Shown here in pieces: positions 26,322-36,400 of a DNA stretch of 52,766 nt. Origin of the DNA: Myxococcota bacterium (lineage in GTDB: Bacteria > Myxococcota_A > UBA796 > CAJQPC01); contig JAKLKD010000015.1 in assembly GCA_023150845.1 (NCBI GenBank), positions 1 to 52,766 of the forward strand, given 5' to 3'. Each line of letters begins with the position of its first letter. Within the stretch, counting starts at the first letter, position 1. A program made the position numbers and the translations under genes. The notes below the pieces were generated by a model. It was not told the DNA's origin. It searched no databases and was given only the letters and a program-made list of their open reading frames with translations.

Positions 26322-26810
26322 ATGCGCTGGCTTAACTCCGTCCTCGTGGTGCTCGCCCTGTCTGGGGCTTACCTCGGCCTCGCCCACCTCTCCGGCGGCG
26401 CGTTCCCGACGCCGGGCCTGCAGCTCGGCGGCGACGAGGGGCAGCTTCGCCGCATCGTCACGTCCTTCTGGGAGGACATTCAGTTCAAAGACTTCGAGAA
26501 GGCCGCGAGCTACCACGACGCCGCGACCCAGGCCGGGGTGGACATCCCCTACCTCTTGGAGCGCCTCTTCGCGCTCAAGCCCGAGCTCCTCGACGTGCTG
26601 AGCGCCGAGATCGTGCTCGTGGACCTCGACTCCTCGGGCCTGCGCGCCCGGGTGAAGACGCGGCTGCGGGTGAAGAACCTCGCCGACGCCGAGCTCTACG
26701 AGAAGGAGGTGATGCTCTACTTCAAGCGCGCGGATCCGGCCTCCCCGTGGCTGATGGACCTACAGACGAGCCTCCGCGAGCTGGACGTGGAGAAGGACAA
26801 GAAGCATTGA
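26322..26810 (+). CDS. Small secreted or membrane-tethered protein linked to the ABC exporter
   Basis: A 162-residue protein with an N-terminal hydrophobic anchor (SVLVVLALSGAYLGLAHL). The rest is an alpha/beta domain (DEGQLRRIVTSFWEDIQFKDFEKAASYHDAA, then IVLVDLDSSGLRARVKTRLRVKN) that resembles lumazine-binding/NTF2-like secreted proteins in length and pattern, though I cannot name the family. Its start lies 8 bases after the permease stop, so it is probably the third member of the transporter operon, acting outside the membrane. Confidence 0.6.
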   Translation: MRWLNSVLVVLALSGAYLGLAHLSGGAFPTPGLQLGGDEGQLRRIVTSFWEDIQFKDFEKAASYHDAATQAGVDIPYLLERLFALKPELLDVLSAEIVLVDLDSSGLRARVKTRLRVKNLADAELYEKEVMLYFKRADPASPWLMDLQTSLRELDVEKDKKH

Positions 26811-26926
26811 CGGGTTGTTAAACCACGTTGACAGAGTCCGGTGATCCGGCGCGCGCTAAGGGGGCTCTACACCACAACAACGTGAAGCGCCCCTGCTCCA
26901 CAGTCGCCTCCTCAGGAGCCCTCGTC

Positions 26927-28816
26927 ATGCGTCTGGTCATGCCCGCGACGTTCGTGTTCATCTTGGCGTCTATTGGCGCCAAAAAAACTCCATCCTTCGT
27001 CAAGACCGACCTGGATCGCGACGGCTTCACGAGCGGCGCGGACTGTAACGACCGAAACCCGCGCATCTACCCTGGGGCGTCTGAGCGATGTGATCAGCTC
27101 GATGGCGACTGTGATGGCAGCGTCGATGAAGGCGTCACCACGGCCTTGTATGTGGACCTTGACGGAGACGGCTTCGGCGAGGATGGCGTCACCACGATGG
27201 CCTGCCCGGGGAGCCCAGGCACCGCAAGCGTCGCTGGAGACTGTGATGACGGCGACAGGGTGACCTTCCCCGGCGCGGCCGAGGTCTGTCATGACGGCGT
27301 GGTGAACGACTGTGGCGGGAGCGTAGACTCTGCCCAGAGTGAGTGTAGTCGTCTCACGGGCGAGGTCTCCGCCAGCACCGCCGATCGTTTTGGAGCCATC
27401 AGCAGCGCATACTCCGAAGGTTTCACGTCGCTCGCGGCCGCTGGTGACATCGACGGGGATGGACTAGAGGACTACATCGCCGGACTGCCCAAATATTGTA
27501 ATTGCTCAAACGATTATGAAAGCCCTGAGCAGGGATATGACGGCGCCGCCTATTTTTTGTTGGGCGCAGAGCTGCTCGCCGACGTCGCTGACACGTCGTT
27601 CACCGTGGGGCTCAACCACTCGCGTATGCGTGGCGAGTCCCGCGCCGGGGATGCGGTTGGTAGCGGCGTGGGAGGTCTCGGTGACCTGAACGCGGATGGC
27701 TTTGGCGAATACTTCGTCACTGCGCCAGGAACAGATTACGGCGCGGACACTGGCGCAGGGGCAGTGTTTATCTTCCATGGCGCAGCATCGCCGGTGACCA
27801 GCGGGTTCCCGTCCGATGGCGCGAACCTTATGCTGTGGGGGAACACCAAGAGTGACTACTTAGGCGCCAACGTGGCGAGGGCTGACGATCTCGATGCGGA
27901 TGGGTTCGATGAGCTCTTCGTCTCGATGGCCGGCGACGATGAGGCCGGCACAGGGGCGGGCGCGGTGGTCGTGTTCGACGGCAAGAAGCTCGGGCGGTGG
28001 ACAGGGAACGTGCGCGCATCCAAGGCGGAGCAGAAGATCCTCGGCGCGGCGAGCGACGACTATTTTGGCGGGGGCCTCACGAGCCTCGAGGACATCGACG
28101 GGGATGGACTCGATGATCTGATGGTTGGCGCGCCCAGAGCAGATCGCGGGGGGAGCTCCTCTGGTGAGGTCGCGATCTTTTTGGCGGGGGGGAGCCTGGC
28201 CACGAGCGGCACGATCAGCGCCGCTGACGCTGAGTACACCGTGTTCGGGACGGCGGCGGATGACATGGTCGGTGGGGTCATGTCCAGCGCTGGTGATGTC
28301 GATGGGGATGGACTCGGCGACGTTCTTTTCGGCGCGTGGCGCGTCGACACGTTCGGCACGTTCTCCGGGGCGGCCTACCTGCTCAAGACGACGGGCGCCG
28401 TGCTCGCCGGAGGCAGCACCCTAACGAGCGTCGCGGACGCGGACCTGACCTTCCTCGGTGAGGCGGTGCAGGACATCGCGGGTGGCGCCGTCGGCAGCCT
28501 CGGTGATGTGGATGGGGATGGCCGCGCCGAGGTGATGGTCGGCGCCATAGGCTACGACACCGCGACGCTCTACAACGCTGGGGGGGTCTTCCTGTTCTAC
28601 GGCGACACGTTGGCGACGATGAGCGGCGTCGTGGGGCTCAGCAGCGCTGACGCGGTGTTCGTCGGGTCAGCCGAGCAAGAGGCGGTCGGACTGGCGATCT
28701 TCACTGGCCTCGAGCTCAACGGTGACGGCCTGCCCGACATGGCCCTGTCCGGTTATCGGGACGGGGAGGCTTCGGGCGGACTCTGGATGTTCTTTGGCGA
28801 TGGGGTCGCGTACTGA
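26927..28816 (+). CDS. Secreted MopE-like / FG-GAP repeat protein
   Basis: A 629-residue exported protein. A signal peptide (MRLVMPATFVFILASIGA) is followed by two DxDxDG...DCDD/CD..D.DCDG motifs (DLDRDGFTSGADCND, DQLDGDCDGSVDEG, DLDGDGFGEDG), the putative metal-binding motif of MopE-like proteins. From residue 150 on there are seven or so FG-GAP/integrin-alpha-like repeats, each with a DxDGDG calcium site (DIDGDGLEDY, DLNADGFGEY, DLDADGFDEL, DVDGDGLGDV, DVDGDGRAEV). It is likely surface-exposed. ATG 26927 is preceded by AGGAG. Local G+C and codon use around 27,480-27,560 are clearly lower than in the neighbours. Confidence 0.85.
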   Translation: MRLVMPATFVFILASIGAKKTPSFVKTDLDRDGFTSGADCNDRNPRIYPGASERCDQLDGDCDGSVDEGVTTALYVDLDGDGFGEDGVTTMACPGSPGTASVAGDCDDGDRVTFPGAAEVCHDGVVNDCGGSVDSAQSECSRLTGEVSASTADRFGAISSAYSEGFTSLAAAGDIDGDGLEDYIAGLPKYCNCSNDYESPEQGYDGAAYFLLGAELLADVADTSFTVGLNHSRMRGESRAGDAVGSGVGGLGDLNADGFGEYFVTAPGTDYGADTGAGAVFIFHGAASPVTSGFPSDGANLMLWGNTKSDYLGANVARADDLDADGFDELFVSMAGDDEAGTGAGAVVVFDGKKLGRWTGNVRASKAEQKILGAASDDYFGGGLTSLEDIDGDGLDDLMVGAPRADRGGSSSGEVAIFLAGGSLATSGTISAADAEYTVFGTAADDMVGGVMSSAGDVDGDGLGDVLFGAWRVDTFGTFSGAAYLLKTTGAVLAGGSTLTSVADADLTFLGEAVQDIAGGAVGSLGDVDGDGRAEVMVGAIGYDTATLYNAGGVFLFYGDTLATMSGVVGLSSADAVFVGSAEQEAVGLAIFTGLELNGDGLPDMALSGYRDGEASGGLWMFFGDGVAY

Positions 28817-28896
28817 GGGCCTCGGTCGGTGACGATTCTCTCGGGAGCTTGGCGGTCGAGCGGGTTATCCATGCCCCTCGACCCTGGAGTTCCCAG

Positions 28897-30915
28897 ATGT
28901 CCCCGATGCTCCTCCTCCTGCTGACGGCCTGCCCGAAGACCACCCAAGAGCCCGCGTCCACGGAGTGGTCGGCCCAGGTGCTCGCCGACATGGACCCGAC
29001 CGTGCAGGCCTGTGACGACTTCTACCGCTACGCCTGCGGCGGCTGGCTCAACCGCACGGCCCTGCCGTCCGACAAGCCTGCCTGGACGCGCTCTTTCTCG
29101 GAGATCGCCGAGCGGAACCGCCAGGATCTCAAGACGATCTTGGAGCAGGCCGCCGCCCAGCCCGACCTGAAGTCCGACCCCGACTGGAAGAAGCTCGGCA
29201 GCTTCTACGGCGCGTGTATGGACGAGGCCGCGGTGAACACCGCCGGGGTGAAGCCCATGGCCCCGCTCCTCGACAAGATCGCCCGGCTGTCGAGCTTTGA
29301 CGGCCTGCCCAAGCTCTTGGGTGAGCTGCACCTCTTGGGCGTAGACGCGCTCTTCGGCAACTATGTCGAGGGCGACTACAAAGATCCCAAGCTCACCATC
29401 TTCCACTTGGGCCAGGCGGGCCTGGGCCTCCCTGACCGCGACTACTACCTCAAGGACGACGCGGACTCCAAGCAGCTCCTCGCGGACTACGAGGCCCACA
29501 TCGCCCAGGTGTTTGTGCTCGCGGGCGTGAGCGCCGAGCAGGCCGCCGCCGACGCCAAGGCGGTGCTCGCCTTGGAGGTCGCCATCGCCAAGGCCCACAA
29601 GCCCCGGGATGAGCTGCGGGACCCCGAGCAGGTCTACCACCGCCTCGACCGCGTGGGCCTGGAGGAGCAGGCCGGGTTCTTCCGCTGGGCCGACTGGCTC
29701 GCGGCGGTGGGCGCGCCCGACGCCACGACGGTGAACGTCGAGGTGCCCGAGGTGCTCGTCGCGACGCTGAACGAGGCCAAGAGCGCCCCGGTGACGACCC
29801 TGCAGGCCTACCTGCGCTTCCACACGCTCTCGGCCTTCGCCGGGAACCTCTCTGAGCCCTTCGTGACGTCTCAGTTTGAGTTCTTCGGCAAGAAGATCAC
29901 CGGCCAGCAGGCGATTGAGCCCCGCTGGAAGCGCTGCGTGCGCGCCACGGACGCGGCGATGGGGGAGGCCCTGGGCCGCTACTTCGTCGAGCAGCGCTTC
30001 GCTGGGCAGTCCAAGGACAAGGCCCAGGCGATGATCACCGGCATTCAGGACGCCTTCGAGGCCCAGCTCCCCCAGCTCGCCTGGATGGACGACGCCACCC
30101 GCGCCCGGGCCGTGGAGAAGAAGAACGCGCTCATGAACATGGTCGGTTACCCCGACAAGTGGCGCGACTACTCGAGCCTCGACGTGAGCGGCACCTACGC
30201 CGAGAACACGATTAACGCCCGCCGCTTCGAGTCCTTGGACTGGACTGGCCGCGTCGGCAAGCCCAGCGACCCCACGCGCTGGCTGATGAGCCCGGCGGCG
30301 GTGAACGCCTACTACCACCCGCTCTACAACCAGATGGTCTTCCCCGCGGGCATCCTGCAGCCGCCGTTCTTTGACGCGGCCTGGCCGAGCGCGATGAACT
30401 TCGGCGCCATCGGCATGGTCGTGGGCCACGAGCTGAGCCACGGCTTCGACGACTCCGGCCGCAAGTTTGACCCTGAAGGCCGGATGATCGAGTGGTGGGC
30501 CCCCGAGGCCAGCGCCGCGTTTGAGACCCAGGCCCAGTGTGTCGAGGACCAGTTCGACGCCTACGTCGTGACCGAGGGCCTCAACCAGAACGGCGCGCTC
30601 ACCTTGGGTGAGAACATCGCCGACCTGGGCGGGCTCAAGACGTCCTTCAACGCCTGGAAGGCCCAGTACACCCCGGGCAAGGAGCCCTCGGTGCCGGGGC
30701 TCACCGACGAGCAGCTCTTCTTCGTGGCCTTCGCCCAGAGCTGGTGTACGGTGGCGAGCCCGGAGTACGAGAAGATGCTCGTGCTCTCGGACACGCACTC
30801 CTTGCCGCGCTTCCGGGTGAACGGCCCGGCCTCTAACCTGCCGGAGTTCCACGCGACCTTCGGCTGTGAGGCGGGCAAGCCGATGCACCCCGAGAACACC
30901 TGCGAGGTGTGGTGA
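28897..30915 (+). CDS. M13 (neprilysin/PepO-like) metallopeptidase lipoprotein
   Basis: A 672-residue endopeptidase lipoprotein (lipobox LLTAC, Cys12). N-terminal domain: CDDFYRYACGGWL, the classic M13 start. Catalytic domain: NAYYHPLYNQMVFPAGILQPPFF, HELSH at 511-515 as zinc ligands with catalytic Glu512, then GENIADLGG (Glu572, Asp576) and the C-terminal conserved region FRVNGPASNLPEFHATFGC with a final CEVW. M13 enzymes cut peptides outside the cytoplasm. ATG 28897 follows GGAG at eight bases. The next gene overlaps its end. Confidence 0.94.
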   Translation: MSPMLLLLLTACPKTTQEPASTEWSAQVLADMDPTVQACDDFYRYACGGWLNRTALPSDKPAWTRSFSEIAERNRQDLKTILEQAAAQPDLKSDPDWKKLGSFYGACMDEAAVNTAGVKPMAPLLDKIARLSSFDGLPKLLGELHLLGVDALFGNYVEGDYKDPKLTIFHLGQAGLGLPDRDYYLKDDADSKQLLADYEAHIAQVFVLAGVSAEQAAADAKAVLALEVAIAKAHKPRDELRDPEQVYHRLDRVGLEEQAGFFRWADWLAAVGAPDATTVNVEVPEVLVATLNEAKSAPVTTLQAYLRFHTLSAFAGNLSEPFVTSQFEFFGKKITGQQAIEPRWKRCVRATDAAMGEALGRYFVEQRFAGQSKDKAQAMITGIQDAFEAQLPQLAWMDDATRARAVEKKNALMNMVGYPDKWRDYSSLDVSGTYAENTINARRFESLDWTGRVGKPSDPTRWLMSPAAVNAYYHPLYNQMVFPAGILQPPFFDAAWPSAMNFGAIGMVVGHELSHGFDDSGRKFDPEGRMIEWWAPEASAAFETQAQCVEDQFDAYVVTEGLNQNGALTLGENIADLGGLKTSFNAWKAQYTPGKEPSVPGLTDEQLFFVAFAQSWCTVASPEYEKMLVLSDTHSLPRFRVNGPASNLPEFHATFGCEAGKPMHPENTCEVW

Positions 30916-31427
30916 TCCGGGCGCCGCTCACCGCCTACGTCGTGTTCACGACGCTCGGGGCCGCGGCTCCGGCGCTCGTGCACGCCGTGGGTGGGCAGTG
31001 CTGGGTGTGGCTCCCGGCGCATGTCCCGGCGCTCGTAGGCGGCCTCGCCTTCGGGCCCGGGGTCGGCGTCGCGGCGGCGGTGGGTGTCGTCGTCTCGGAC
31101 CTGATCCTCGGCGGCGGCGCGGTCGGCTGGGCGCTGGCGCCGATCGCCGTCGAGATCCTTATCTACGGCCTCGTCGCGGGCGGGCTCGGCGCGCGGGCAC
31201 AGACCCGGCGCGGCCTCTTCGGGGCGCTCTTGGGGGCGATGTTCGCCGGGCGGCTCGTGTACGCCGCGGCGGCGCTCACCCTCGGGCGCCCGGCCGCGGA
31301 CCTCGTGCTCGACCTCGTGCTCACGCCTTGGCCTGGGGAGCTGCTGCAGCTCCTCCTCGTGGCGCCCCTGGCGGCGGGGCTACGCGACGGGGTGAGCCGG
31401 CGTGAGGCGGCGCTCGGCGAGGGCTGA
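30909..31427 (+). CDS. Small polytopic membrane protein, ECF S-component-like
   Basis: A 172-residue protein with about five membrane segments (LTAYVVFTTLGAAAPALVHA, VPALVGGLAFGPGVGVAAAVGVV, WALAPIAVEILIYGLVAGG, GALLGAMFAGRLVYAAAAL, LLQLLLVAPLAAGL). The size and the HVPALVGGLAFGPGVG pattern resemble substrate-binding S-components of ECF vitamin/metal transporters, but no substrate motif or ATPase partner is present. The start is GTG 30909 or 30912, inside the end of the M13 gene, so the two are probably co-transcribed. The function is uncertain. Confidence 0.55.
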   Translation: MVIRAPLTAYVVFTTLGAAAPALVHAVGGQCWVWLPAHVPALVGGLAFGPGVGVAAAVGVVVSDLILGGGAVGWALAPIAVEILIYGLVAGGLGARAQTRRGLFGALLGAMFAGRLVYAAAALTLGRPAADLVLDLVLTPWPGELLQLLLVAPLAAGLRDGVSRREAALGEG

Positions 31428-31438
31428 GCGCGCGGCCG

Positions 31439-33415
31439 TCAGATGTTGATCGACATCGGCACCTGGCTGGGGTGCAGGTAGGGGTACTGCCGCCTGCGCT
31501 GCCGGTTGCGGGAGTCGATGGTGCGCCCGACGGCGCGGAGCTTCGTCTGGTGCGCCTTGAGCAGCGGGGCCACCCGGGGGTCCTCAAACCAGCCCTCCTC
31601 GTACTCGCCGAGGGCGGTGTGGTGCACGTTGCCCAGGAGGTAGCCGAGGTTGAGCTGGATGAGCGCCTGCTCCAAGGTCGGCAAGGCGTTGAGGAAGTCG
31701 GCCTCGGTGGCCCGCAGGTTGGTCGCGGGCGGGGCGTAGAGCGCGAGGGGGAAGTTCGCGGCCTCGGACATCACCGGGTACTGCGGGAAGTTCACCGCGG
31801 CGTGCTGGGCGCTCGCCGTGAAGAGGATGGTGGTGAGGGTCTGGATGAGGTTGCCGCGGGTCTTCACCCGGGGGATGCCGAAGCCTGCGACCCGGCCGCC
31901 GAACTTCGAGCCCAGCTCCCGCGCCCACTCCAGGAGCTCGGCGTCGGCGGCGATGGCGGCGTCGTTGCTGTAGTAGAGGCGGACGTAGCTCGTCACCCAG
32001 GCGTGCAGGGCGTCCCAGAGGAGCAGGGCGTCGTCGCGGTAGGGGAACTCGGGGAGGTCGTTCACGCCGCGTTTGGCCAAGGCCACGGGCAGGGCGCGCT
32101 CGCTGAAGGGGGTGCCGGTGACGGCCTGGGCGGCGGCGGCGCGGCTGGCCTCGATGGTGCCGCTCATGAGGCGATCGACGGTGCCGCCGGGGGCGATGAG
32201 CGCGCTGTGGGCCGAGTTGTTGATGAAGATCGTGCCCTCAAAGTGCGGGCGCAGGAGCTTGTAGAGGGGGTGATCGACGCTGAGGTGGCGCTCGGTGGCG
32301 ACGGCGAAGGGCTCGATGACGAGGTGGGTGTCACCGAGGTGGGCGACGGCCTCATGCAGGTTGCCGTCGGCGACCTGCACGGCGAGCTTGGCGAGGTTCC
32401 AGGCCCAGCCGTCCCGGGGGCCGAAGGCCGGGGCCCCGGCGCGCTGCTCCACCTGAATCGCCACAGGCCGGGGGAGCTTGTTGCCCTCCCGCACGACGAA
32501 GAGCGCGATGGGGGCGGGCACAAACTTGGGCAGGGGGAAGGTGCCCGAGGGCATGGCCTCCAGCGACCTGTAGTCGCAGACGTAGAGCCTGCCCTCGCGC
32601 AGGGCGTCCTCGATGGACTCGCCGAGCTGGGCGGCCTTCTTGTTGAGCAGGCTGGCCTGGCCCTCAAAGGCGTCGGGGAGCGCCGTGGCCTTCCGGATGA
32701 CCATCGGGTTCGGCCCGGCGAGGCGCAGCCAGGCGAACTCGTTGTCTTGGAGCACCCCCTCACGCTGGCCGGGGCAGGGCACGCTCACGAAGAGGCGGCG
32801 CAGCTCGTCGAGGCTCGTCGCCCGGCCGCTGATGACGCCGACGGCGGCCTGATCGGAGAGGTCGGAGATCACCTTCTGCCAGGGCGTGCCGAGGAGCGAT
32901 GCGACGCGCTGGCCGGCCTCATGGCGGGTCTGACGGCGGGTCGCACGCGCCCCTTGGCCGAAGAGGCCCACACGCTCCACGGGCTCGGACGCTTGGGCGG
33001 CGCTCTGCTGGGCGGCGCTCTGCTGGGCCTCGTCACGCCGGGGGAAGAAGCCCTGGGGGGGGCGGTCGAGGAGGTGGTCGTCCTCGTGGTCGGGCTCCAC
33101 CTCGATCCTGTCGTCTACCCCGTCCTCCTCGACGGTCACCCGCAGGCTCGTGATCGCCGACATACGCTCCAGGGTGGGGTTCGGGGTGGTGCCCTCCCGG
33201 ACGCTCAGGGCCTTGAGGTTGCCGACGAGCAGCTCCGCCGTGGCGAGCACCTTCTTCCACCAGGCCCAGCTCGGCGCGTGATCGATGGGGACGTCGTGGG
33301 AGATGCCGAGCCCAGCGACGTGCTCATAGTTGTAGCGCACCTTGGCCTGGCGCCGCTTGAGGCGCCTTGCGCGACGCGCGGGGGACTTGTCTTCCTGGGG
33401 TAGACAGGTGGGCAT
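31439..33415 (-). CDS. Bacterial lipoxygenase
   Basis: A 658-residue lipoxygenase, which dioxygenates polyunsaturated fatty acids. The non-heme iron ligands are all visible: H354 and H359 in NLHEAVAHLGDTHLV, H538 and N542 in QHAAVNFPQYPV, and the C-terminal isoleucine I658 of SINI. HPLYKLLRPHFEGTIFINN is the conserved region after the first two His. The first 170 residues are low-complexity and lysine/arginine-rich with a QQSAAQQSAAQ stretch, not a PLAT domain. No signal peptide is seen with ATG 33415, chosen over the longer frame by the adjacent GGAGAG. It lies 49 bases after the kinase gene on the same strand. Confidence 0.93.
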   Translation of the reverse strand: MPTCLPQEDKSPARRARRLKRRQAKVRYNYEHVAGLGISHDVPIDHAPSWAWWKKVLATAELLVGNLKALSVREGTTPNPTLERMSAITSLRVTVEEDGVDDRIEVEPDHEDDHLLDRPPQGFFPRRDEAQQSAAQQSAAQASEPVERVGLFGQGARATRRQTRHEAGQRVASLLGTPWQKVISDLSDQAAVGVISGRATSLDELRRLFVSVPCPGQREGVLQDNEFAWLRLAGPNPMVIRKATALPDAFEGQASLLNKKAAQLGESIEDALREGRLYVCDYRSLEAMPSGTFPLPKFVPAPIALFVVREGNKLPRPVAIQVEQRAGAPAFGPRDGWAWNLAKLAVQVADGNLHEAVAHLGDTHLVIEPFAVATERHLSVDHPLYKLLRPHFEGTIFINNSAHSALIAPGGTVDRLMSGTIEASRAAAAQAVTGTPFSERALPVALAKRGVNDLPEFPYRDDALLLWDALHAWVTSYVRLYYSNDAAIAADAELLEWARELGSKFGGRVAGFGIPRVKTRGNLIQTLTTILFTASAQHAAVNFPQYPVMSEAANFPLALYAPPATNLRATEADFLNALPTLEQALIQLNLGYLLGNVHHTALGEYEEGWFEDPRVAPLLKAHQTKLRAVGRTIDSRNRQRRRQYPYLHPSQVPMSINI

Positions 33416-33464
33416 GGTCTCTCCGAGGCGGTGGGGGGTCGCTCGGCGGCCATTTATCGCGTTT

Positions 33465-36400
33465 TCAACGCAGGAGCGCGCCAATCGCGGCGTCGTCACG
33501 GCTCACCATCCACCTCGCGCGGGCGCGCGCCCGGAGGTCGTCCTCAGCGCCAGCGGCGACCGCGGCGTCTTGGGCGGCGTGCAGGCGCTCCCACCAGCCG
33601 AGCCGCGCGAGGGCGCGGGCGCGGGCGATCACCCCCTGTCTCAGGTCGGCGACGGCCTCCGCCCAGCGGGTGTGCATCGTGAGGGGCAAGACCGCGATCC
33701 CGCCGTCCGCCCCTGTCGAGAGCAAAGCGGCGCCATCGGGGGTGAAGCAGAGGTTGAGCGCGGGGCCGATGTGCTGGGCCTCCGCGCGCAGACGCTCCCC
33801 CGTCGAGGGGTCCCAGAGCATCACGCGCTCGGAGAAGCCCGCCGTCGCCAAGAGCGCGCCGTCGGGGGAGAAGGCGACGGCCATGGTCGGCCCGCTGTCC
33901 GCTTGCAGGGTGCTGGTGAGCACGCCGCGCTGGAGGTCCCAGAGCTCGACCTCACCGCGTTGGTTGCCGACCGCCAGGGTGCGACCGTCGGGGGAGACGG
34001 CGTGGTGGTAGGCCGGGGCGCCGCCGCTGAGGCGTTGCACCACGGCGCCGGTGTCGAGGTCGATGACGAGGCGCTCGCCGTCGGAGTCGAGGTGCCCGGC
34101 GATGACCACCCGCGCGGGGCTGAGGATCGTCGTGTCCCAGCTCGCGCCCTTGAGGTGCACGCCGAGCCGCCGGGTCGCGCCGTCGTCGGGGTTGATCACC
34201 CACAACGCGCCGTCTCCGGTGACGGTCACGAGCCGGTCTGGGCCCGACCAGTCGACGGCGACCACCTTGTGCGGCATCGGCACCACACGCTCGGCCTGCC
34301 CCGTCGCGGCCGTGAGCAGGATGATGCCCTCCTCACGCTTCGCGACGGCGAGGCGGCGGCCGTCTGGGGAGAACTTCACCTGACGCGCCGCCTGATCCGT
34401 CGCGCCCTGCCAGCGCCAGAGCGCCGCCCCCGTGGGCAGGTCGGCGAGGGTCACCACGCCGTCGTCGTCGGTGACGGCGACCCGCTCCCCGTCCGGGGAG
34501 ACCGCGACCCCTTGGCTCGTCACCTCGGTGAGCGGCACCCGCCGCCCGCCTCGGATGGGGCGCAAGAAGACGTGGACCTCCCCCGAGGTCCCGCCCAGGG
34601 CGATGATCCGGGCGTCCTCGCTCGTGGCCACGGTGTTCACCTGCGCTGGGCCGACGAAGTGGTGCTCACCGACGCCGTCCCGAAGGTTGAACACCGTCAG
34701 CGCGCCGTCGAAGCCCAGCCGCCAGCCCAGGCGCCCGCCGGGAGCGACCCCGACGAGGCGGGTGGGGTCGCCCCGCAGCGTCCACAACGCCGCCTGTGTG
34801 TCTACGCTCAGCGCCTCCACGAGCGCTGAGCTGGCGACGAGCGCGACGGAGCGGTCGTCGGTGACCGCGACGTCGTTCGCGCCCATGCTGCGGAGCTTCT
34901 CGACGCCGTCCACCCACACCCCTCCCGCGTGGGGGTCGGACCCCGTCGTGACGGCGAGGGCGACGGCGGGGGAGGGCCCAGGCGTCCAGCGCGCCACGCC
35001 TGGCTCTGGCAGGGGCTCAAGCGCGCCGTTGACGACCTGGAAGGCGCCGCCCACCCCGTCGGCGACCCAGGGCCCCGCGTCGTTGAACCCCACGCGCCAG
35101 GGCCGCGTGGCGCTGGGGATGAGCGCGGACCAGCCCTCACCGAGGCGGCCGAGCATCACGCCCCCCTCGACGGCGACGATCACCTGGTCGCCCTCGGCGT
35201 CGGCGCGGGCGGCCGCGGCGAAGGCGGGCAGGCTCAGCGCCAAGGCGCCGCGCTCCTCGCAGTCGGCGAGATCCCAGGCCACGAGGCGGCCGTCGGCGCC
35301 AAAGCTCAGGGCGCGCTGGTGGTCGGGGCCCAGGCCCAAGGCGAGGACCGCGGCGTTGCCGTGGGGTCGGCAGGTCGCGACGGGCAGGGGGCCGTCGAGG
35401 GTGTGCGCCGAGCGCGCGAGGTCCAGCGCGCGCCGGTCCACCCGGGCGCGGTTGGACGGGCTCGTCTCGGCCAGGGCCCGCTCAGCGTCCGCCAAGGCGC
35501 GGGCGGCCTCGGCGTGCTCCCCTTGGAGGACCAGGGCGTCGGCGCGTCCCACCTGGGCACGAAGCAGGCCGCGGAGGGCCTCAAGCTCGGCTTGCCTCGC
35601 CCGCTCCGCCTCGGCGACGGCGTCGTCGCGGGCCTCGCCGACGGCGCGTGTGTACTGCCCCACCCCCAGCAACAGGACGAGCAAGGCCGCGGCGCCGACG
35701 GCCCCGGCGGCGCGCACGGCGCCGCGGTGCCGGGTGGCCCACTTCGTGAGGCGCTCCGCCCAGGTGGAGCGCAGGCCGACGAGGGGGCGGTGGTCGAGCA
35801 CGGCGTCGATGTCGGCGCGCAGGGCGAGCACGCTCGGGTAGCGGTCCTCGGGCCGCGGGCTCATGGCGCGGAGGATGATCGCCTCAAGCTCCCGAGAGAC
35901 GGTGGGGCGCCGCCGTCGCGGCGGCTGAAGCGCACCTTGGCGCACCTGGGCCAGCACCTCCTTCGTGGGCCCGGCGAAGGGCGGCGCGCGCACCATGAGC
36001 TCGTAGAGCACGGCGCCGAGGCCATAGACGTCGGTGCGAGCGTCCAAGCTGTCCAGGGCCCCGGCCACCTGCTCTGGGGCCATGTAGGCTGGGGTGCCCG
36101 CCACCTGGCTGCCGCCCTCGGGGGCGCGGCCCATGCTGTAGGCGAGGCCCCAGTCCAGGAGCGTCACCTCGCCGAACTCGCCGATCATGACGTTCTCAGG
36201 CTTGATGTCGCGGTGCAGCACGCCCCGGGAGTGGGCGAAGGCGACGGCGTCGCAGACCTTCCTGAAGAGCTCCAAGGCGTCGCGGGGGTGGAGCTGGTCG
36301 GAGAGCGCGGAGAGCGAGCGGCCCCGCACCCACTTCATGACGAGGAAGGGCCGCCCTTCTTCATCGACCCCGATGTCGTGGACGGGCACGACGTTGGGGT

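Noticed and set aside
28753-30888. Long minus-strand ORF opposite the M13 peptidase
   Set aside because: His/Gly/Leu-rich shadow without motifs; the plus-strand peptidase has all catalytic residues.
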